NCBI GenBank assembly: GCA_903789525.1 | Contig: CAIFER010000001.1 | Coordinates: 310,001 to 374,000, forward strand | Direction of reading: 5' to 3' | From: an uncultured Aeriscardovia sp. | GTDB taxonomy: Bacteria > Actinomycetota > Actinomycetes > Actinomycetales > Bifidobacteriaceae | Length of the DNA: 64,000 nt | Shown here: piece by piece, positions 16,237 to 25,437 of the stretch | Position numbering within the stretch: the first letter of the stretch is position 1 | Layout of the letters: each line of letters starts with the position of its first letter | Notes under the pieces: model-generated | Told to the model about the DNA's origin: nothing | Seen by the model: the letters and a program-made list of their open reading frames with translations, nothing else | Database searches by the model: none | Made by a program: the position numbers and the translations under genes

Positions 16237-19200
16237 ATGGCACGCAACAATCGCACTCATTCTCGTTCCCGGAAGACGTCTGCTTCTTCAGATGAAGCAG
16301 AAACGAAAACTCTATTATCCTCTGCAGAAAAAAGGGCAGCAGAACCTGGCTGGAAGAAAGCACTTCTTTTCATTCCACGCGTGTTAGGTTCAGCAATCCG
16401 GGCGATTACAGGAACTGGGCCGGAATCTAACGACGACAATCGTCGCGACGGCCTGTGCTTTATTTTGATTCTCATTGCGGCGTTCTTTATTGCCAGTGAA
16501 TGGTTCCGCGTCTCTGGCAAGCTCGGAATTTTCCTGCATCATATTGCAGCTGGGGCGTTAGGGATCCTTTCGGTCTTGGTACCGATCCTGCTGTTAGCAA
16601 GTGCGATTGGGATGATTGTTCGCTCTCATTCTCGCCTCGATACGCGTGTGGTGACCGGGTGCGTTCTTCTCGTGTGGTCGGTGTGCTCTATTGTGAGCGC
16701 AGCACGCATTCCACGGCAAGCACATTTTTCGTGGAGTTCACTGGAATCTGCTGGCGGAATTGTGGGATATGCCCTCGGCGAACCTCTTTCGGTGGGGCTC
16801 AATGAGGCGTTTGCAATTGTCATTTTCGTCCTGATCGGACTGTTTTCGTTACTCCTGATCAGTGGATCGCATTTGACGCAGATTGTCACGTGGGTGAAGG
16901 TGCATGTATTCCGTCGACCAGCTTCTGAGCCGTCGACAGCATCAACGGCTCATCCTGTCTCGTCAGATGGGAATTCTATTCGTGTCGACCCTCAAACCGG
17001 TGAGATCCTTGATGAAAAGGGGTCGGTGACTCACAGTGGTCTTCACCTGGCACCAGGCGTTCCGACACATGACAGTGACAGCACAGTGGAGGAGAGCGCT
17101 TCTACACCAACGTCAGAAAAGGCGAAAGGCAAGAAGTCGCACACATCGTTGTTGAACAAACTTGCCGATATTTTCCACCGGCGTTCCTCTCATCAGCAGA
17201 CTCCGGAACGACTTGATCATTATGAAGGCGATCAAGCATTCGATCATGCTGCCAATGAGGAAAATTCAGCCGTTATGCAGCGGGTACCACAACCATCTGT
17301 ACCGTCGACGACTGCTGTACCTACTTCTATGCCGACTGCTGTGCCTCCTGCCACGCCGTCTTCGACTGTATCTGCAACCGCAGCTGGTCCAGTTTCGTAT
17401 CAGCCACAGCAGTATCGTCAGCTTGGACCGCAAGGGTTTATCAGCTCTGGGCCGGTTAAGCCGTCTCAGACGCATAATCCCACTTCAATGCCTGCTTCGA
17501 ATACGCTAGCGGCAGATCAATCTCAGCAACGCGGACATGGGGCGCAGGGCACTCCTTCTACTTCACCAGCATCCGGTGAGACAATGCGTACGCTTCAGCC
17601 GTTGACACCAGGGCAGGCGCGCGATCAGTCGACTGTTCCAACCGGCTTAGCAACTGCAGCGGCTGGTGGTTCTCAGACACAAGCCGGAGCGGCTCCAGCT
17701 CAAACCGGTGAAGACATGAACCCGAACGCCGGTCAAGACGTGCAACAGGTACGCAGTTATCAGCTTCCGCCGATGGATATCCTCTCCCAGGGAGCTCCTC
17801 ATGCGACGAAGACAAAAGAAAACGAGCGAGTGATTCAGGCACTGCGCTCCACCTTCAAGCAATTCAACGTCGACGCAAGTGTTGTCGGATTCCTGCGTGG
17901 ACCGACAGTGACGCAGTATGAGGTCGAGCTTGGGCCTGGTACGAAGGTTGAAAAAGTCACTAATCTGCAGAAGAACATCGCATATGCGGTGGCAAGTTCT
18001 GATGTTCGTCTGTTGGCTCCGATCCCGGGTAAGTCAGCAATCGGCATTGAGATCCCGAATACAGATCGCGAGATTGTCCATCTTGGTGACGTCCTTCGTT
18101 CTCATAAAGCTATTTCCAACCACAATCCGATGTTGACGGCAGTTGGACAGGATGTCGAAGGCAATAACGTCGTCGCAGATTTGTCGAAAATGCCTCACCT
18201 GCTCGTGGCAGGCGAAACTGGATCCGGTAAATCAAGCTTCGTGAATTCGATGCTGATGAGCGTCATTATGCGTGCGACGCCAGAGCAAGTCCGTCTTATT
18301 CTTGTTGACCCGAAGCGCGTGGAGTTGACGGCATACGCTGGGATTCCGCATCTCCTGACTCCGATTATTACGGATGCAAAGCAGGCATCACAAGCACTGA
18401 AGTGGGTCGTCAAGGAGATGGACGCCCGTTACGATGACTTGGAATTCTTCGGCTACCGGCATATCAAGGACTTCAACAAAGCCGTGCACGAGGGGAAAGT
18501 CCACGCTCCACTCGGCTCTGATCGCAAAGTGGCACCGTATCCGTACATCTTGATCGTGGTCGACGAGATGGCTGATCTCATGATGGTCGCGAAAAACGAT
18601 GTGGAGGATTCGATTCAGCGAATCACACAGCTTGCGCGTGCGGCTGGCATCCACCTTGTGCTCGCCACCCAGCGGCCGTCCGTTGATGTGATTACCGGTC
18701 TAATCAAGGCAAATATTCCAAGTCGCTTGGCATTTGCAACGAGTTCAGCGACGGATTCACGCGTTATTTTGGATACGACTGGCGCTGAAGAACTGATCGG
18801 ACAAGGTGATGCGCTGTTCCTGCCAGCTGGTATGTCCAAACCACTGCGTGTCCAAGGCGCGTGGGTCAACGAATCTGAGATTCGTCAAGCGTGTGATTTC
18901 ATTCGCAAAGAGCGTCGTCCGCGGTATCGCGAGGATATTGAGCAGATGACGAAACCGAACCCAGCTGAAGAGCAGAAGAAAGCAGCGGTGGAGGAGATCG
19001 GCAACGATATGGACGATGTCCTTCAAGCAGCTCAAATCATCATCGGCTCACAGTTTGGATCGACTTCCATGCTCCAGCGCAAGTTACGTGTGGGCTTTGC
19101 GCGTGCAGGTCGAATTATGGATATCCTCGAATCACGTGGAATCGTCGGTCCGTCGGAAGGATCAAAGGCGCGGCAAGTACTTGTTCCACCGTCTGGTTTG

Positions 19201-19338
19201 GAGCAAGCGCTCGCGTTCATTCGTGGAGAAACGACGTCTTTGCAGGCTCCGGCCTCGCCAGAGCAGCAGTCCACGCCGATAGCCGGGATGCCATCATCAT
19301 CACCGTCATCGCATGTGCCACAGCAACCAGCACGATAG
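16237..19338 (+). CDS. ftsK: DNA translocase FtsK/SpoIIIE
   Basis: FtsK is a septal DNA pump of 1,033 aa that clears and aligns chromosome termini during division and activates Xer recombination. Four membrane helices occupy about residues 70-210. A long, low-complexity Ser/Thr/Pro/Gln linker (about 220-510) follows. The motor domain has Walker [10 protein letters not shown] near 657-666, Walker [13 protein letters not shown] near 770 and the [24 protein letters not shown] block. A winged-helix gamma domain (about 920-985, [19 protein letters not shown]) reads KOPS sites. It sits between miaA and pgsA, as in other actinobacteria. Confidence 0.96.
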   Translation: MARNNRTHSRSRKTSASSDEAETKTLLSSAEKRAAEPGWKKALLFIPRVLGSAIRAITGTGPESNDDNRRDGLCFILILIAAFFIASEWFRVSGKLGIFLHHIAAGALGILSVLVPILLLASAIGMIVRSHSRLDTRVVTGCVLLVWSVCSIVSAARIPRQAHFSWSSLESAGGIVGYALGEPLSVGLNEAFAIVIFVLIGLFSLLLISGSHLTQIVTWVKVHVFRRPASEPSTASTAHPVSSDGNSIRVDPQTGEILDEKGSVTHSGLHLAPGVPTHDSDSTVEESASTPTSEKAKGKKSHTSLLNKLADIFHRRSSHQQTPERLDHYEGDQAFDHAANEENSAVMQRVPQPSVPSTTAVPTSMPTAVPPATPSSTVSATAAGPVSYQPQQYRQLGPQGFISSGPVKPSQTHNPTSMPASNTLAADQSQQRGHGAQGTPSTSPASGETMRTLQPLTPGQARDQSTVPTGLATAAAGGSQTQAGAAPAQTGEDMNPNAGQDVQQVRSYQLPPMDILSQGAPHATKTKENERVIQALRSTFKQFNVDASVVGFLRGPTVTQYEVELGPGTKVEKVTNLQKNIAYAVASSDVRLLAPIPGKSAIGIEIPNTDREIVHLGDVLRSHKAISNHNPMLTAVGQDVEGNNVVADLSKMPHLLVAGETGSGKSSFVNSMLMSVIMRATPEQVRLILVDPKRVELTAYAGIPHLLTPIITDAKQASQALKWVVKEMDARYDDLEFFGYRHIKDFNKAVHEGKVHAPLGSDRKVAPYPYILIVVDEMADLMMVAKNDVEDSIQRITQLARAAGIHLVLATQRPSVDVITGLIKANIPSRLAFATSSATDSRVILDTTGAEELIGQGDALFLPAGMSKPLRVQGAWVNESEIRQACDFIRKERRPRYREDIEQMTKPNPAEEQKKAAVEEIGNDMDDVLQAAQIIIGSQFGSTSMLQRKLRVGFARAGRIMDILESRGIVGPSEGSKARQVLVPPSGLEQALAFIRGETTSLQAPASPEQQSTPIAGMPSSSPSSHVPQQPAR

Positions 19339-19416
19339 CGACCATTACAGTAACAATCACCTGTATGATGGAAGTAAGTGTGAATGCGATTGTTGATCGC
19401 TGCGAAGGGAGTCAAG

Positions 19417-20139
19417 ATGTCAGGTAGTTCCGTATCGCCGAAGAACTCTTCGGATCACAAGGATTCTGCAAGAGCGGTTCGTCTCCTTTCGCAGTGGAAG
19501 ACGCCAGCAAACATCACCACGATTATCCGCATCATTATGGTGATCGCGTGTGTCTGGCTCGCGTCTCTTGCTGGGCCATGGGGTGCGAACAATTACGGTT
19601 TGCGCTGGATGGCCGCAATTCTCTTCATCATCGCGGCGAGCACAGATAAGCTCGATGGTTATCTCGCACGTTCGCGCAATGAAGTCACAGATCTTGGTAA
19701 GTTGCTGGATCCTATTGCGGATAAGCTTCTGATTTGTGCGATGCTGATCGTTTTCTCCATCTTTGGAGAACTGTGGTGGTGGGTCACTATTCTCTTCCTC
19801 CTGCGTGAGATTGGAATCACAGTATGGCGGTTCGTCAATTTGCGCGATCGGAATTTGGTGATCGCAGCGAATTGGCCAGGCAAATTAAAGACTGTCTTTG
19901 AATGTGTCTCGCTCTCACTTCTGTTGATTCCACTGTGGCAGTTTGATTCACATGCACACGTTGAGAAGTCTGTTTTGAGCTTCACTGCTGGCAGCTGGTC
20001 GCGCTGGTATCTCGGTGTGACAGATGTTCTCGTTGCCGTTGCCTTGGTGCTGTGCCTCTATTCAGGAATTAATTACCTGATTCAAGCACATCACACGCTG
20101 CGCAATGCACCGCAAGGAGTTGAGAAAAAGCTGCAGTAA
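19417..20139 (+). CDS. pgsA: CDP-diacylglycerol-glycerol-3-phosphate 3-phosphatidyltransferase
   Basis: PgsA makes phosphatidylglycerophosphate, the precursor of phosphatidylglycerol and cardiolipin, in the membrane. The CDP-alcohol phosphotransferase signature is complete: DKLDGYLARSRNEVTDLGKLLDPIADK (pattern D-x2-DG-x2-AR-x8-G-x3-D-x3-D). Five to six helices surround it. The ATG at 19417 (MSGSSVSP) has GAAGGGA six bases ahead and is preferred to 19384. It precedes cinA by 21 bp in the conserved pgsA-cinA-clgR order. A related phosphatidylinositol-type specificity cannot be excluded. Confidence 0.92.
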   Translation: MSGSSVSPKNSSDHKDSARAVRLLSQWKTPANITTIIRIIMVIACVWLASLAGPWGANNYGLRWMAAILFIIAASTDKLDGYLARSRNEVTDLGKLLDPIADKLLICAMLIVFSIFGELWWWVTILFLLREIGITVWRFVNLRDRNLVIAANWPGKLKTVFECVSLSLLLIPLWQFDSHAHVEKSVLSFTAGSWSRWYLGVTDVLVAVALVLCLYSGINYLIQAHHTLRNAPQGVEKKLQ

Positions 20140-20160
20140 TTCAGTTGGAAGGCAACTGAG

Positions 20161-20697
20161 ATGGAAGATCGTGTGGCGACTCGCGCGAAGAAACTCATGG
20201 AATTGTGTCACGAGAAAGACTGGTTCCTTGCATGCGCGGAATCATTGACCGGTGGTCTTCTCGCTGATGCTTTCGTCTCTATTCCTGGCGCATCTGCTGT
20301 TTTTCTCGGCTCTGCCGTCACCTACTATCTCGGGGCAAAAATGAAACTCCTCGGTGTTGACGAGCAGGTGCTGAAAACTGTGGGTGCCGTTGATCCTCGT
20401 GTGGCACAGCAAATGGCACAAGGAACGCAGCGGTTATATGCGCAGGCTCGCCAGGAATACGAAGGACTTTCATCGCTGCCACTTGTTTTAGGTTTGTCGA
20501 CGACAGGTGTGGCGGGTCCTGAGTCGGATGGATTCCAGCCGGTAGGGCGCGTGTATACAGGCGTGTGTGTTCCTGGTCATGCGCCACAGTCACACGCTCA
20601 TATGTACACAGGAGATCGAGATGCGATTCGCCGTCAAGCAGTTCTTGGTGCGATTGATGGCGGACTGGCTGCACTGGGAGTCAACGTCAACGAATAG
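20161..20697 (+). CDS. cinA: CinA C-terminal domain protein (NMN amidohydrolase type)
   Basis: A 178-aa protein holding only the C-terminal CinA domain. The family motif CAESLTGGLLADAFVSIPGASAVFLGSAVTYYLGAKMKLLGV is near residues 25-67, followed by VDPRVAQQMAQG and GLSTTGVAGPESDGFQPVGRVYTGV. PncC-type relatives deamidate nicotinamide mononucleotide. The N-terminal MoCF-like domain of full-length CinA is missing, which is usual for actinobacterial copies in this operon. The ATG has TTGGAAGG upstream. The gene ends about 190 bp before clgR. Confidence 0.93.
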   Translation: MEDRVATRAKKLMELCHEKDWFLACAESLTGGLLADAFVSIPGASAVFLGSAVTYYLGAKMKLLGVDEQVLKTVGAVDPRVAQQMAQGTQRLYAQARQEYEGLSSLPLVLGLSTTGVAGPESDGFQPVGRVYTGVCVPGHAPQSHAHMYTGDRDAIRRQAVLGAIDGGLAALGVNVNE

Positions 20698-20891
20698 TTT
20701 TCGCGACAGCGTGTGAGATTCACAAGCGCTGGTGGATGATTATCGGCTCCGTCACGTGAGCATTTACCTGGGAAGTCATCTGTTCGACAAGAAAATTGAT
20801 ATATTTCGTGTCAATAATGGGAATATTTCTGCCAGCGAACTGTTAGAAAGAATGACAGAGCTCCATTGGAGCCATTTCGAATAACGAGAGG

Positions 20892-21491
20892 GTGGCTGAT
20901 TTGGTTTCAGCAATTGATTCACTCGAAACTGCTAATGTTGCGCAGCAGCAGTATTCAGTCGGCCGACTGAATAGGCCTCAGCCACGCAGGGCACGTGAGC
21001 TCACCCCGTCGCAATATAGAGCAGTCATGTTGGCTCAGCAACAAGTGTTGAGGGCTCATGAAGCTCAAAGGGAACAATTCGTTCGTCGTGCTCAATTGCG
21101 TAAGCTTCAGCTTGAACAAGATCAAGATTTTCAGGCAGCAATTACATCGTCACCAACGCCAGAAAAGAAGGTTTCTTCTAATACGAACACCGGAATTTCA
21201 TTCCGTAAAGTGCTAGGAGAGGTTTTGCGTTCTCTGCGTCAAGCAGATCATAAGACGCTTCGCGAGATCTCAGAGAAAGCTGGTGTGTCTTTAGGCTATC
21301 TTTCAGAGGTTGAGCGAGGGCAGAAGGAAGCAAGTTCTGAGCTTCTTGGCTCTATTTCAGCAGCATTAGGCAAGCCGCTGTCGCAGACGCTTCGTTTGGT
21401 TGCTGATGAGGTTGAAAAGGCCGAAAAGGCTGAGAATGAAACGCATAACCGCCAGAATCGTTCTGATCAGTCGGTGCAAATGGCAGCGTAA
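20892..21491 (+). CDS. clgR: Helix-turn-helix regulator, ClgR-like
   Basis: A 199-aa DNA-binding protein. The XRE-type HTH covers about residues 100-165 ([71 protein letters not shown]), which closely follows ClgR, the activator of clpP/clpC and other proteolysis genes in actinobacteria. A Gln/Arg-rich N-terminal extension of about 95 aa is unusual, since mycobacterial ClgR is only about 110 aa. The start is uncertain: GTG 20892 is too close to GAGAGG, while TTG 20901 is well spaced. The location between cinA and DUF3046-recA supports the assignment. Confidence 0.82.
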   Translation: MADLVSAIDSLETANVAQQQYSVGRLNRPQPRRARELTPSQYRAVMLAQQQVLRAHEAQREQFVRRAQLRKLQLEQDQDFQAAITSSPTPEKKVSSNTNTGISFRKVLGEVLRSLRQADHKTLREISEKAGVSLGYLSEVERGQKEASSELLGSISAALGKPLSQTLRLVADEVEKAEKAENETHNRQNRSDQSVQMAA

Positions 21492-21514
21492 TTCTGTCAG
21501 TCATGGTCAATGAG

Positions 21515-21543
21515 GGGTACCGGTGTCAGCCGGTGCCCTTTTT
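21515..21543 (+). terminator. Rho-independent terminator after clgR
   Basis: GGGTACCGG pairs with CCGGTGCCC (one G-U) around a six-base loop, followed by TTTTTCTTTTC. It separates clgR from the DUF3046-recA unit. Confidence 0.85.
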
Positions 21544-21663
21544 CTTTTCTTGAGGAGACGGTAAGTTGTGATACACAACGGTTATACGGAGAACGCATAG
21601 AATAGCGCAGAAAATAAAGAGCAATACAGAAAATAGGGAAAGTACAAGAAAAGCGGATTGACC

Positions 21664-21918
21664 ATGCATGAGCGAGAATTTTGGCAGTTGGTTGATGAAG
21701 TATTTGGTCACGCTTTTGGGCGCAGTTTAGCTAAGGACGAGCATATGCCACGACTTCACGATTGGACTGCCGAAGAAGCGCTCGCACATGGCATTCGGCC
21801 GCGTGTTGTGTGGAATATGCTGTGCGATCAAATGCAAGTTCCTGATTCTGCTCGGTGGGGACATGACCACGTTGCACCTCCTTTGCCACCGAAGTCGCAG
21901 AGCTATTACAACGATTAG
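21664..21918 (+). CDS. DUF3046 domain-containing protein
   Basis: An 84-aa protein beginning MHEREFWQLVDEVFGHAFGRSLAKD and containing WTAEEALAHGIRPRVVWNMLCDQMQVPDSARWG, the complete DUF3046 pattern. This family is restricted to Actinobacteria and is regularly encoded immediately ahead of recA, as here. Function is unknown. I chose ATG 21664 over the upstream TTG (21658) because family members begin just before REFW. No strong Shine-Dalgarno is seen. The LexA box and recA follow. Confidence 0.88.
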   Translation: MHEREFWQLVDEVFGHAFGRSLAKDEHMPRLHDWTAEEALAHGIRPRVVWNMLCDQMQVPDSARWGHDHVAPPLPPKSQSYYND

Positions 21919-21938
21919 AAAAATACAATCCAATTATT

Positions 21939-21952
21939 CGAACAAATGTTCG
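21939..21952. promoter_or_regulatory. LexA (SOS) box upstream of recA
   Basis: CGAACAAATGTTCG is a perfect dyad and fits the Gram-positive LexA consensus CGAAC-N4-GTTCG exactly. It lies about 170 bases ahead of the recA ATG. A TATAGT hexamer at 21962-21967 could be the -10, which would place the box over the -35 region and make LexA binding block the promoter. Confidence 0.88.
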
Positions 21953-22123
21953 CATTGTTGGTATAGTTATAAACAGGGGATAGGAGAGCAAGAGTCGCGT
22001 AAACACATCGGTTTGCGTCTCTCTCACAACGATTCGTGCACAATGTAAAGTGTGTATATCGTCGTGGGTTGCTTTCCAGTAGCGTGATAACCGTCAGTTC
22101 GTTCACCAGACAGGAGGCCAGTA

Positions 22124-23302
22124 ATGGCTCAAAAGAAAGCTGAGAGTTCCTCGGCACAAGACCGTCTTCGTCAGCAGCGTGAAGCGGCACTGAACACTGC
22201 TCTGAAGCAGGTCGAAAAAGCGTACGGCAAAGGTGCTGCGATGCGCATGGGCGATGGTCCTGTGCAGAACGTCCAAGTAATCCCAACCGGTTCCCTTGCT
22301 CTTGATCTTGCTCTCGGGATTGGTGGTTTGCCGCGCGGGCGTATCGTGGAGATTTTCGGTCCGGAGTCATCTGGAAAGACGACGATGGCACTGGAATGTG
22401 TTGCAAATGCACAAAAAGCAGGTGGCGTTGCAGCATATATCGATGCTGAGCACGCTCTCGATCCGGAGTATGCAAAAGCGCTGGGGGTTGATGTCGATAA
22501 TCTCATCATTTCACAGCCGGATTCAGGCGAGCAGGGCCTTGAAATTGCAGATATGCTTGTCCGCTCTGGCGCGCTGGATGTCATCGTCATCGATTCTGTT
22601 GCGGCACTTGTTCCGAAGGCAGAGATCGAAGGCGATATGGGAGACAGCCATGTTGGCCTACAGGCTCGTCTCATGAGTCAGGCTCTGCGCAAGATGACCG
22701 GTGCTCTGGCACAGGCCAATACCACCGCTATCTTTATCAATCAGTTGCGTGAAAAGATCGGTGTCTTCTTCGGGAGTCCTGAGACCACAACTGGTGGAAA
22801 AGCACTGAAGTTCTACTCGTCTGTCCGTCTCGATATTCGTCGTATTCAAACTATTAAGAAGGGCGATGAAGCGATCGGCAACCGCACGCGCGTCAAGGTT
22901 GTGAAGAACAAGATGGCTCCGCCATTTAAGCAGGCTGAATTCGATATCCTGTACGGAAAGGGTGTTTCACGCTCTGGTTCCATTATCGATATGGGTATTG
23001 AGAGCGGGATCATCAAGAAGTCAGGCTCATGGTTCACCTATGAGGGCGATCAGCTTGGTCAAGGCCGTGAGAATGTCCGTCAATTCCTCGATGACAACCC
23101 AGGTCTTGCCGATGAGTTGGATCATAAGATTCGGCAAGCGTACGGTCTGATTCCGCCGGATGATGACTCCAAGTCAGATAATCAGAAAGATTCATCTTCC
23201 CACGATTCAGACGGGAAAGCTGACTCATCTTCAGTGTCAGCGAGTGAAACTGAGTCAGTATCATCACACAGTACGGAGCAGGATTCTCCCGTCAACGCAT
23301 AG
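22124..23302 (+). CDS. recA: Recombinase A
   Basis: RecA forms filaments on single-stranded DNA, drives strand exchange and triggers LexA self-cleavage. The core is intact: Walker [10 protein letters not shown] near residue 77, [24 protein letters not shown] (Walker B and L1 region), and [34 protein letters not shown] (L2). The tail (about residues 345-392) is a long Ser/Asp-rich, negatively charged extension, longer than the short acidic tail of E. coli RecA. The ATG has CAGGAGGCC just ahead. It is regulated by the SOS box upstream and paired with recX 12 bp downstream. Confidence 0.98.
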   Translation: MAQKKAESSSAQDRLRQQREAALNTALKQVEKAYGKGAAMRMGDGPVQNVQVIPTGSLALDLALGIGGLPRGRIVEIFGPESSGKTTMALECVANAQKAGGVAAYIDAEHALDPEYAKALGVDVDNLIISQPDSGEQGLEIADMLVRSGALDVIVIDSVAALVPKAEIEGDMGDSHVGLQARLMSQALRKMTGALAQANTTAIFINQLREKIGVFFGSPETTTGGKALKFYSSVRLDIRRIQTIKKGDEAIGNRTRVKVVKNKMAPPFKQAEFDILYGKGVSRSGSIIDMGIESGIIKKSGSWFTYEGDQLGQGRENVRQFLDDNPGLADELDHKIRQAYGLIPPDDDSKSDNQKDSSSHDSDGKADSSSVSASETESVSSHSTEQDSPVNA

Positions 23303-23314
23303 AGAGATTGATGC

Positions 23315-23968
23315 ATGATTGATCCGAAAGAATTTCTTCGGCAGCATCCCGTTGTGATTGCTGAGAGCAGTGACGAGCAATCGTCTGAATTACCTGACCG
23401 AACGAGTCATGCTCATCAGCAATCATCTCTTCGCGTATCTCGTCTGTCTCATCGCCACCCTGGCACATGGGAAAAGGAAGACGATGGGTCCGAGGAGCCT
23501 GACAGTGAGTTTGCTCGTTGTCAGGAGGCAGCTCTCCGCTCGTTAGACGCAGCAGGTGCAAGCGAGGAAGGTTTGCGTCAGCGTTTGTCTCGTAAATCTT
23601 TCTCTCCAGACGTCATTGATCGCGTTGTGAAAGAACTTGAACGTCAAGGCGTTTTGAACGATACCGATTATGCTCAATCAATTTATGAGCGAGGACTGCG
23701 CAAAGGTTTAGGGGCGTTTGGCATGCGTCGCGAAATGAGACTGAAGGGAATTCCGGACGAGATCATCAAGCGTTTTGTTGATCAAGGTGAAGAAGAGGGG
23801 AGCTTTGATCAAGCAGCACATGATCTCGCAGAATCGATCTTGAGGCGGTCAGAAAACGTTGATGGTCAGAAACTTGTTTCTCGTTTGGTTTCCGGTGCAC
23901 GGCGAAAAGGACAATCTGTTTCACTTGTCATGAAGTATGCTCGAGAGCTTTCGGCAAATGAAATATAA
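23315..23968 (+). CDS. recX: Regulatory protein RecX
   Basis: RecX binds RecA filaments and limits recombinase activity. The three-helix repeats begin with CQEAALRSLDAAGASEEGLRQRLSRKSFSPDVIDRVVKELERQGVLNDTDYAQSIYERGLRKGLGAFGMRREMRLKGIPDEII, matching the family. The N-terminal 65 residues are Ser/His-rich and not conserved. At 217 aa it is within the range for actinobacteria. It starts 12 bp after recA and must be on the same transcript. Confidence 0.93.
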   Translation: MIDPKEFLRQHPVVIAESSDEQSSELPDRTSHAHQQSSLRVSRLSHRHPGTWEKEDDGSEEPDSEFARCQEAALRSLDAAGASEEGLRQRLSRKSFSPDVIDRVVKELERQGVLNDTDYAQSIYERGLRKGLGAFGMRREMRLKGIPDEIIKRFVDQGEEEGSFDQAAHDLAESILRRSENVDGQKLVSRLVSGARRKGQSVSLVMKYARELSANEI

Positions 23969-24033
23969 CAAGTGACATATAAGGCATATCCGCAGAACTG
24001 TCTCACGTCAGTAATCAGAAAATAAAGGTAAAA

Positions 24034-24362
24034 GAGATCCCTTATACCCCGAGTTCTGTCATGCACTGCGATCAGGCAGCACACGGATGGTCATCCATCT
24101 CAGCGGCCTACCCGGAAACGGGACGAGCAGCCCCATTGTTTCCTGCTTGGCTTTGCTCCCGACGAGGCTTGCATTGCGGCACCTGTTACCAGTTGCCCGG
24201 TGGTCTCTTGCGCCACCATTTCACCCTTACCTTTTGAAAGGCGGTTTGTTTTCTGCTGCGCTATCTCTCAGGTCACCCTGGGCGGTTTAACCCGCCGTCG
24301 TGCTCTATGGAGCCCGGAAGTTCCTCACAGACATCATGCCTGCGCGACCATCAAGGGATCTC
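24034..24362 (-). ncRNA. rnpB: RNase P RNA, class A
   Basis: The minus strand carries the ribozyme that matures tRNA 5' ends. Conserved core elements include AGGAACTTCCGGGCTCCATA (the region of universal GGAAAGTCCGGGCTCC, with one variant base), GGTAAGGGTGAAATGGTG, and the 3' ACAGAA followed by TATAAGGGA. The ends are set by a perfect ten-pair P1 helix: GAGATCCCTT at the 5' end with AAGGGATCTC at the 3' end. A TAAACT hexamer seven bases before the 5' end is a likely -10. A U-rich run (TTTTACC) follows the 3' end. It is convergent with recX and divergent from hpf. Confidence 0.93.
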
Positions 24363-24499
24363 GTGACGTAGTTTACGAGCCACCATGAACAGATGATGAC
24401 AGGCAGTGTTTCGTTGAGGTAAAGTGGAATCAGTAGATGGGAATTATCTCATCTTTGTTGAGTGAAGGTGCTTGGCACCGCAGGCCAAAGGAGGTCATC

Positions 24500-25216
24500 A
24501 TGGATATCGTTGTCACAGGTCGTCGTGTTCAGCTGAGTGATAAATTCCATGACGTCGTCAATACAAAGATGCAGCGCGTGACGAAGGTTGCGCCGGATAC
24601 GAGTCGTATTCAGATTGTTGTCACACATGAAGGCAATCCAAGTCAAGCAGATTCTGCAAAGAAGGTTGAGATTACAGTCTTTGCAGGTCGTGATGTTATT
24701 CGCGCAGAAGCATCAAGTGCTGACGAGTTCAGTGCTCTTGACATTGCACTCGATAAGTTGACCCTTCGTCTTCGTCGCACACGTGATCGCCGTAAGGATC
24801 ATCGTCATGGTCTGCGCAATGCACCAGTTCCAGATTTTGCTGCTGATGAAGAACTGGAAAAGGCTGTTGCCAAGGAGGAGAACGCTCGTCATAACGAGAA
24901 GGTCACCGGAGATTCTGAGGATTCGTTGTCTCAAGATCTGAAGGCAGGACAGTCCATTGAGGTTCAGGTTGGTGATACACCGATTGTCATTCGTCGAAAG
25001 TTGCATGTTGCTGAACCGATGACGATTGATGACGCCATTTATCAAATGGAACTCATCGGACATGACTTCTTCCTCTTTGTGAACAGCGCAACAGGCCGTC
25101 CGTCGGTAGTTTATCGTCGCCATGGCTGGAGCTACGGTGTCTTCGAGATTGATACGGCTGAAAATCTGAAGAAAGAGCGTGCCGCAGCTCGCAAGAAGGC
25201 TCGTGAGCAAAAGTAA
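24500..25216 (+). CDS. hpf: Ribosome hibernation promoting factor, long form
   Basis: Long HPF (238 aa) dimerises 70S ribosomes into inactive 100S particles in stationary phase. The N-terminal RaiA-like domain starts MDIVVTGRRVQLSDKFHDVVNTKMQRV and contains the basic LDKLTLRLRRTRDRRKDHR helix. A linker of charged residues leads to the C-terminal dimerisation domain (KPMT-like AEPMTIDDAIYQMELIGHDFFLFVNSATGRPSVVYRRHGWSYGVFEI). The ATG at 24500 has a perfect AAAGGAGG seven bases ahead; the ORF-track start adds 21 residues without support. It lies upstream of secA. Confidence 0.95.
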   Translation: MDIVVTGRRVQLSDKFHDVVNTKMQRVTKVAPDTSRIQIVVTHEGNPSQADSAKKVEITVFAGRDVIRAEASSADEFSALDIALDKLTLRLRRTRDRRKDHRHGLRNAPVPDFAADEELEKAVAKEENARHNEKVTGDSEDSLSQDLKAGQSIEVQVGDTPIVIRRKLHVAEPMTIDDAIYQMELIGHDFFLFVNSATGRPSVVYRRHGWSYGVFEIDTAENLKKERAAARKKAREQK

Positions 25217-25235
25217 GACGGCAATTCTCAGCACA

Positions 25236-25337
25236 TTTCCCGAGAGGGAAAGGAGCTGAATTGCTACCTTGATGCGTCATCAAGGACAGTAGTGGAGTAG
25301 TGAGTATGGGCTTATCGCTGAGAGGCGATAAGCCCAT
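25236..25337 (+). promoter_or_regulatory. Three consecutive hairpins in the hpf-secA intergenic region
   Basis: Three perfect inverted repeats follow one another: TTTCCC/GGGAAA with a GAGA loop (25236-25251), CCTTGATG/CATCAAGG with a 3-base loop (25267-25285), and a 13-bp stem ATGGGCTTATCGC/GCGATAAGCCCAT (25306-25337). The last could end hpf transcription, but it lacks a U-run (it is followed by TTCATTC). The group may be a terminator/processing region or a structured secA leader. A six-codon ORF (MRHQGQ) lies in the middle without a well-placed ribosome site. Confidence 0.55.
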
Positions 25338-25437
25338 TTCATTCAACAGAATATGAAGATCTGCATATCTGCGTAACATTGAAGTGTTTTCGTGACGGTC
25401 TTATCGGTTGAGGTAAGCGAACGACAGGAGTGGAGAA

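Noticed and set aside
20698-20891. Possible riboswitch or tRNA in the cinA-clgR gap
   Set aside because: No cloverleaf, no T-loop consensus and no known aptamer motif; only a short GCTCC/GGAGC dyad is visible, too weak to call.
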